From positions 19,485-83,484 of the forward strand of contig NZ_AMRI01000021.1 of assembly GCF_000299915.1 (NCBI RefSeq): a stretch of DNA of 64,000 nucleotides, given 5' to 3'. The DNA comes from Gallaecimonas xiamenensis 3-C-1. GTDB lineage: Bacteria; Pseudomonadota; Gammaproteobacteria; Enterobacterales; Gallaecimonadaceae. Positions 62,758 through 64,000 of the stretch are shown one piece after another. Position 1 is the stretch's first letter. Each line of letters opens with the position of its first letter. The notes beneath the pieces were generated by a model, which was not told the origin of the DNA, did not search any database, and was given only the letters and a program-made list of their open reading frames with translations. The position numbers were made by a program, and so were the translations under genes.

Positions 62758-64000
62758 ATGGAACTGCCTTTGCTCACCAATGATAAAGCTCGCCTTCCCT
62801 CTGTCGCTCGCTGGGGTGTCATGTTGCCACTACTCAGTACGCTGCTTATTGGCTGCGGTGGCGGTGGTGATGGCAGTACAGAGACGACACCCGACCCTGA
62901 GTCAGAACCGGGGGGGGCGACGGTAACGCCGGTTCCGGAAGATCAAAATCCACCAACATTAGAAGCGCCTGCTCTCAATAGCGCGGTGCTGTTGCCCAAA
63001 GCCGGTGGCCCCTCATTACCACCGCCGCCGGATAGCTTACGGTTGCCGGCAGATTTTGTGTTTAGCTCATCGCAACGCCAGTCCGCCATGAGCGCTGCGG
63101 CAGCAGTAACGGATGCGGAGGTGGTTACGCCTGTGGCAGTCAGTTCTTCTGGCGATGAGAACGACACCAATACCGCCGCAAAAGCCATTGATGGTGATTT
63201 ACAAACCCGTTGGGAAAGCGCCTGGAGTAACACAGCGACTGACCCCGACGCGGCGTGGCTGCAGTTTGATTTTGGGAGCAAGACCGCCATCGGTTACATG
63301 AAACTGCAATGGGAACGCGCCCATGCAGCGGAATATGCGGTGTATATCTCTGACGATGCCCAAACCTGGTATCAATTGCGTTATGTGGTCGGTTCGCAGG
63401 GGGAGACCGAGCAGTTTTACAACTTGGGTATCTACGCCCGTTATCTGCGTTTACAGGGGATAACGCGATCAACCCAGTATGGCTACTCACTGTTTGAGGC
63501 CGAATTTCGCGCGCCAACTGCCGAGAATTCTCTGCCCACACTGCAAACTTCAGCCGTGTCTGTGCCGATGTCGGGTGAGGGGCTAACCCCTCTGCCACAG
63601 TTTGACGAGCCGATAGAATCCACCCAGTTTTCCTTACCCGACGGCCGCTTGGTAACACGCTTTGGTATGGTTGGCCGCTCTCGCCATGCCCGTGAACGCG
63701 GTGAAGACTGGAACGAGATTGGCTATGGCGTGAATGACACCGTGGATGCGGCGGGTAATCCCCGCGACAAAGGGCCGGGGGCGCATCTTAATTTTGTGGC
63801 CAACTATTTTCAGTTTCGTACCTGGGGCGTGGAGATCATCGACGACAGCCATGTCGCCGGGGTGACCCATCCCAAGTTAGTGGTTAACCAATATTTTCAA
63901 CAGCCGCAAAAAGGCGGCGGGCATGTCTTTGTTCGTGGCTTTGATAATCCCTATGTGACCGGTTATGGCTGGGTGAGCCCGGGGGGTTTGCTGGATGACT
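62758..64000 (+). CDS. Lipoprotein with discoidin (F5/8 type C) domain, 3' end outside window
   Basis: At least 414 codons, open at the window end. The N-terminus has a long signal peptide with the lipobox L-I-G-C followed by a Gly run, then a Pro/Thr/Glu-rich linker (about residues 38-75). Residues about 120-255 form a discoidin-like beta-sandwich (A-I-D-G-D-L-Q-T-R-W-E-S, W-L-Q-F-D-F-G, Y-I-S-D-D, R-Y-L-R-L-Q-G, Y-G-Y-S-L-F-E-A-E-F), a typical carbohydrate- or surface-binding module. What follows (F-G-M-V-G-R-S-R-H-A-R-E-R-G-E-D-W) is not recognised and may begin a catalytic domain. The start ATG at 62758 is preceded by GGGAAG. Confidence 0.8.
   Translation, partial: MELPLLTNDKARLPSVARWGVMLPLLSTLLIGCGGGGDGSTETTPDPESEPGGATVTPVPEDQNPPTLEAPALNSAVLLPKAGGPSLPPPPDSLRLPADFVFSSSQRQSAMSAAAAVTDAEVVTPVAVSSSGDENDTNTAAKAIDGDLQTRWESAWSNTATDPDAAWLQFDFGSKTAIGYMKLQWERAHAAEYAVYISDDAQTWYQLRYVVGSQGETEQFYNLGIYARYLRLQGITRSTQYGYSLFEAEFRAPTAENSLPTLQTSAVSVPMSGEGLTPLPQFDEPIESTQFSLPDGRLVTRFGMVGRSRHARERGEDWNEIGYGVNDTVDAAGNPRDKGPGAHLNFVANYFQFRTWGVEIIDDSHVAGVTHPKLVVNQYFQQPQKGGGHVFVRGFDNPYVTGYGWVSPGGLLDD

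Overview
The window is a chromosomal segment of a high-GC gammaproteobacterium. Gene content and neighbourhoods (rpsU-dnaG-rpoD, hldE-waaA, nudF-yqiB-cpdA-yqiA-parE, parC-plsC) match the Shewanella/Aeromonas/Gallaecimonas part of the class. I think of Gallaecimonas first, but this is an impression and no search was run.

Positions 1-47,460 are core genome. They open with the end of a tRNA-Ile2(CAU), a DUF2061 membrane protein, a LysO-type lysine exporter and a cupin. The macromolecular synthesis block follows (rpsU, yqeY, dnaG, rpoD, read leftward), then tsaD, plsY, folB-folK, uppP, cca, a GspA/GspB pair, a small outer-membrane barrel, a PutA without the DNA-binding domain, a YgiM-like SH3 protein and a Pit phosphate transporter with its PhoU-like partner. 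Next come ygiF, a DUF2170/PspA-like/K+ channel mini-operon, glnE, lpxL, hldE-waaA, tolC divergent from nudF-yqiB-cpdA-yqiA, parE, a GGDEF-EAL protein, parC, kdkA, a family 9 glycosyltransferase, plsC, an SPFH protein, rraB, and a secreted alpha/beta-hydrolase followed by a DUF4785-like protein. Envelope functions dominate: lipid A/Kdo/heptose, undecaprenyl phosphate, phosphatidate and TolC.

Positions 47,460-62,757 form an accessory island that is visibly AT-richer, gene-sparse and full of remnants. Its centre is a 2,476-residue secreted SpvB/FG-GAP/Rhs protein. After the Rhs core its tip changes to an AT-richer sequence encoding a probable alpha/beta-hydrolase (Ser2382, Asp2405, His2466). A lipoprotein gene, the likely immunity gene, follows 11 bp downstream. 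Eight short, signal-peptide-bearing, cysteine-containing proteins of one divergent family surround this pair: two before it, and after it a five-gene operon plus one more. An orphan Tli4-type phospholipase immunity gene, a decayed copy of the 3' end of the DUF4785-like gene, a pair of imperfect direct repeats about 12.9 kb apart (48,832-48,913 and 61,749-61,820) and a transposase remnant mark the borders. I read this as a contact- or secretion-dependent lipase toxin locus with a companion family of small exported proteins that I cannot assign.

The window ends inside a lipoprotein gene with a discoidin (F5/8 type C) domain. No rRNA, CRISPR array, prophage or intact insertion sequence was seen.
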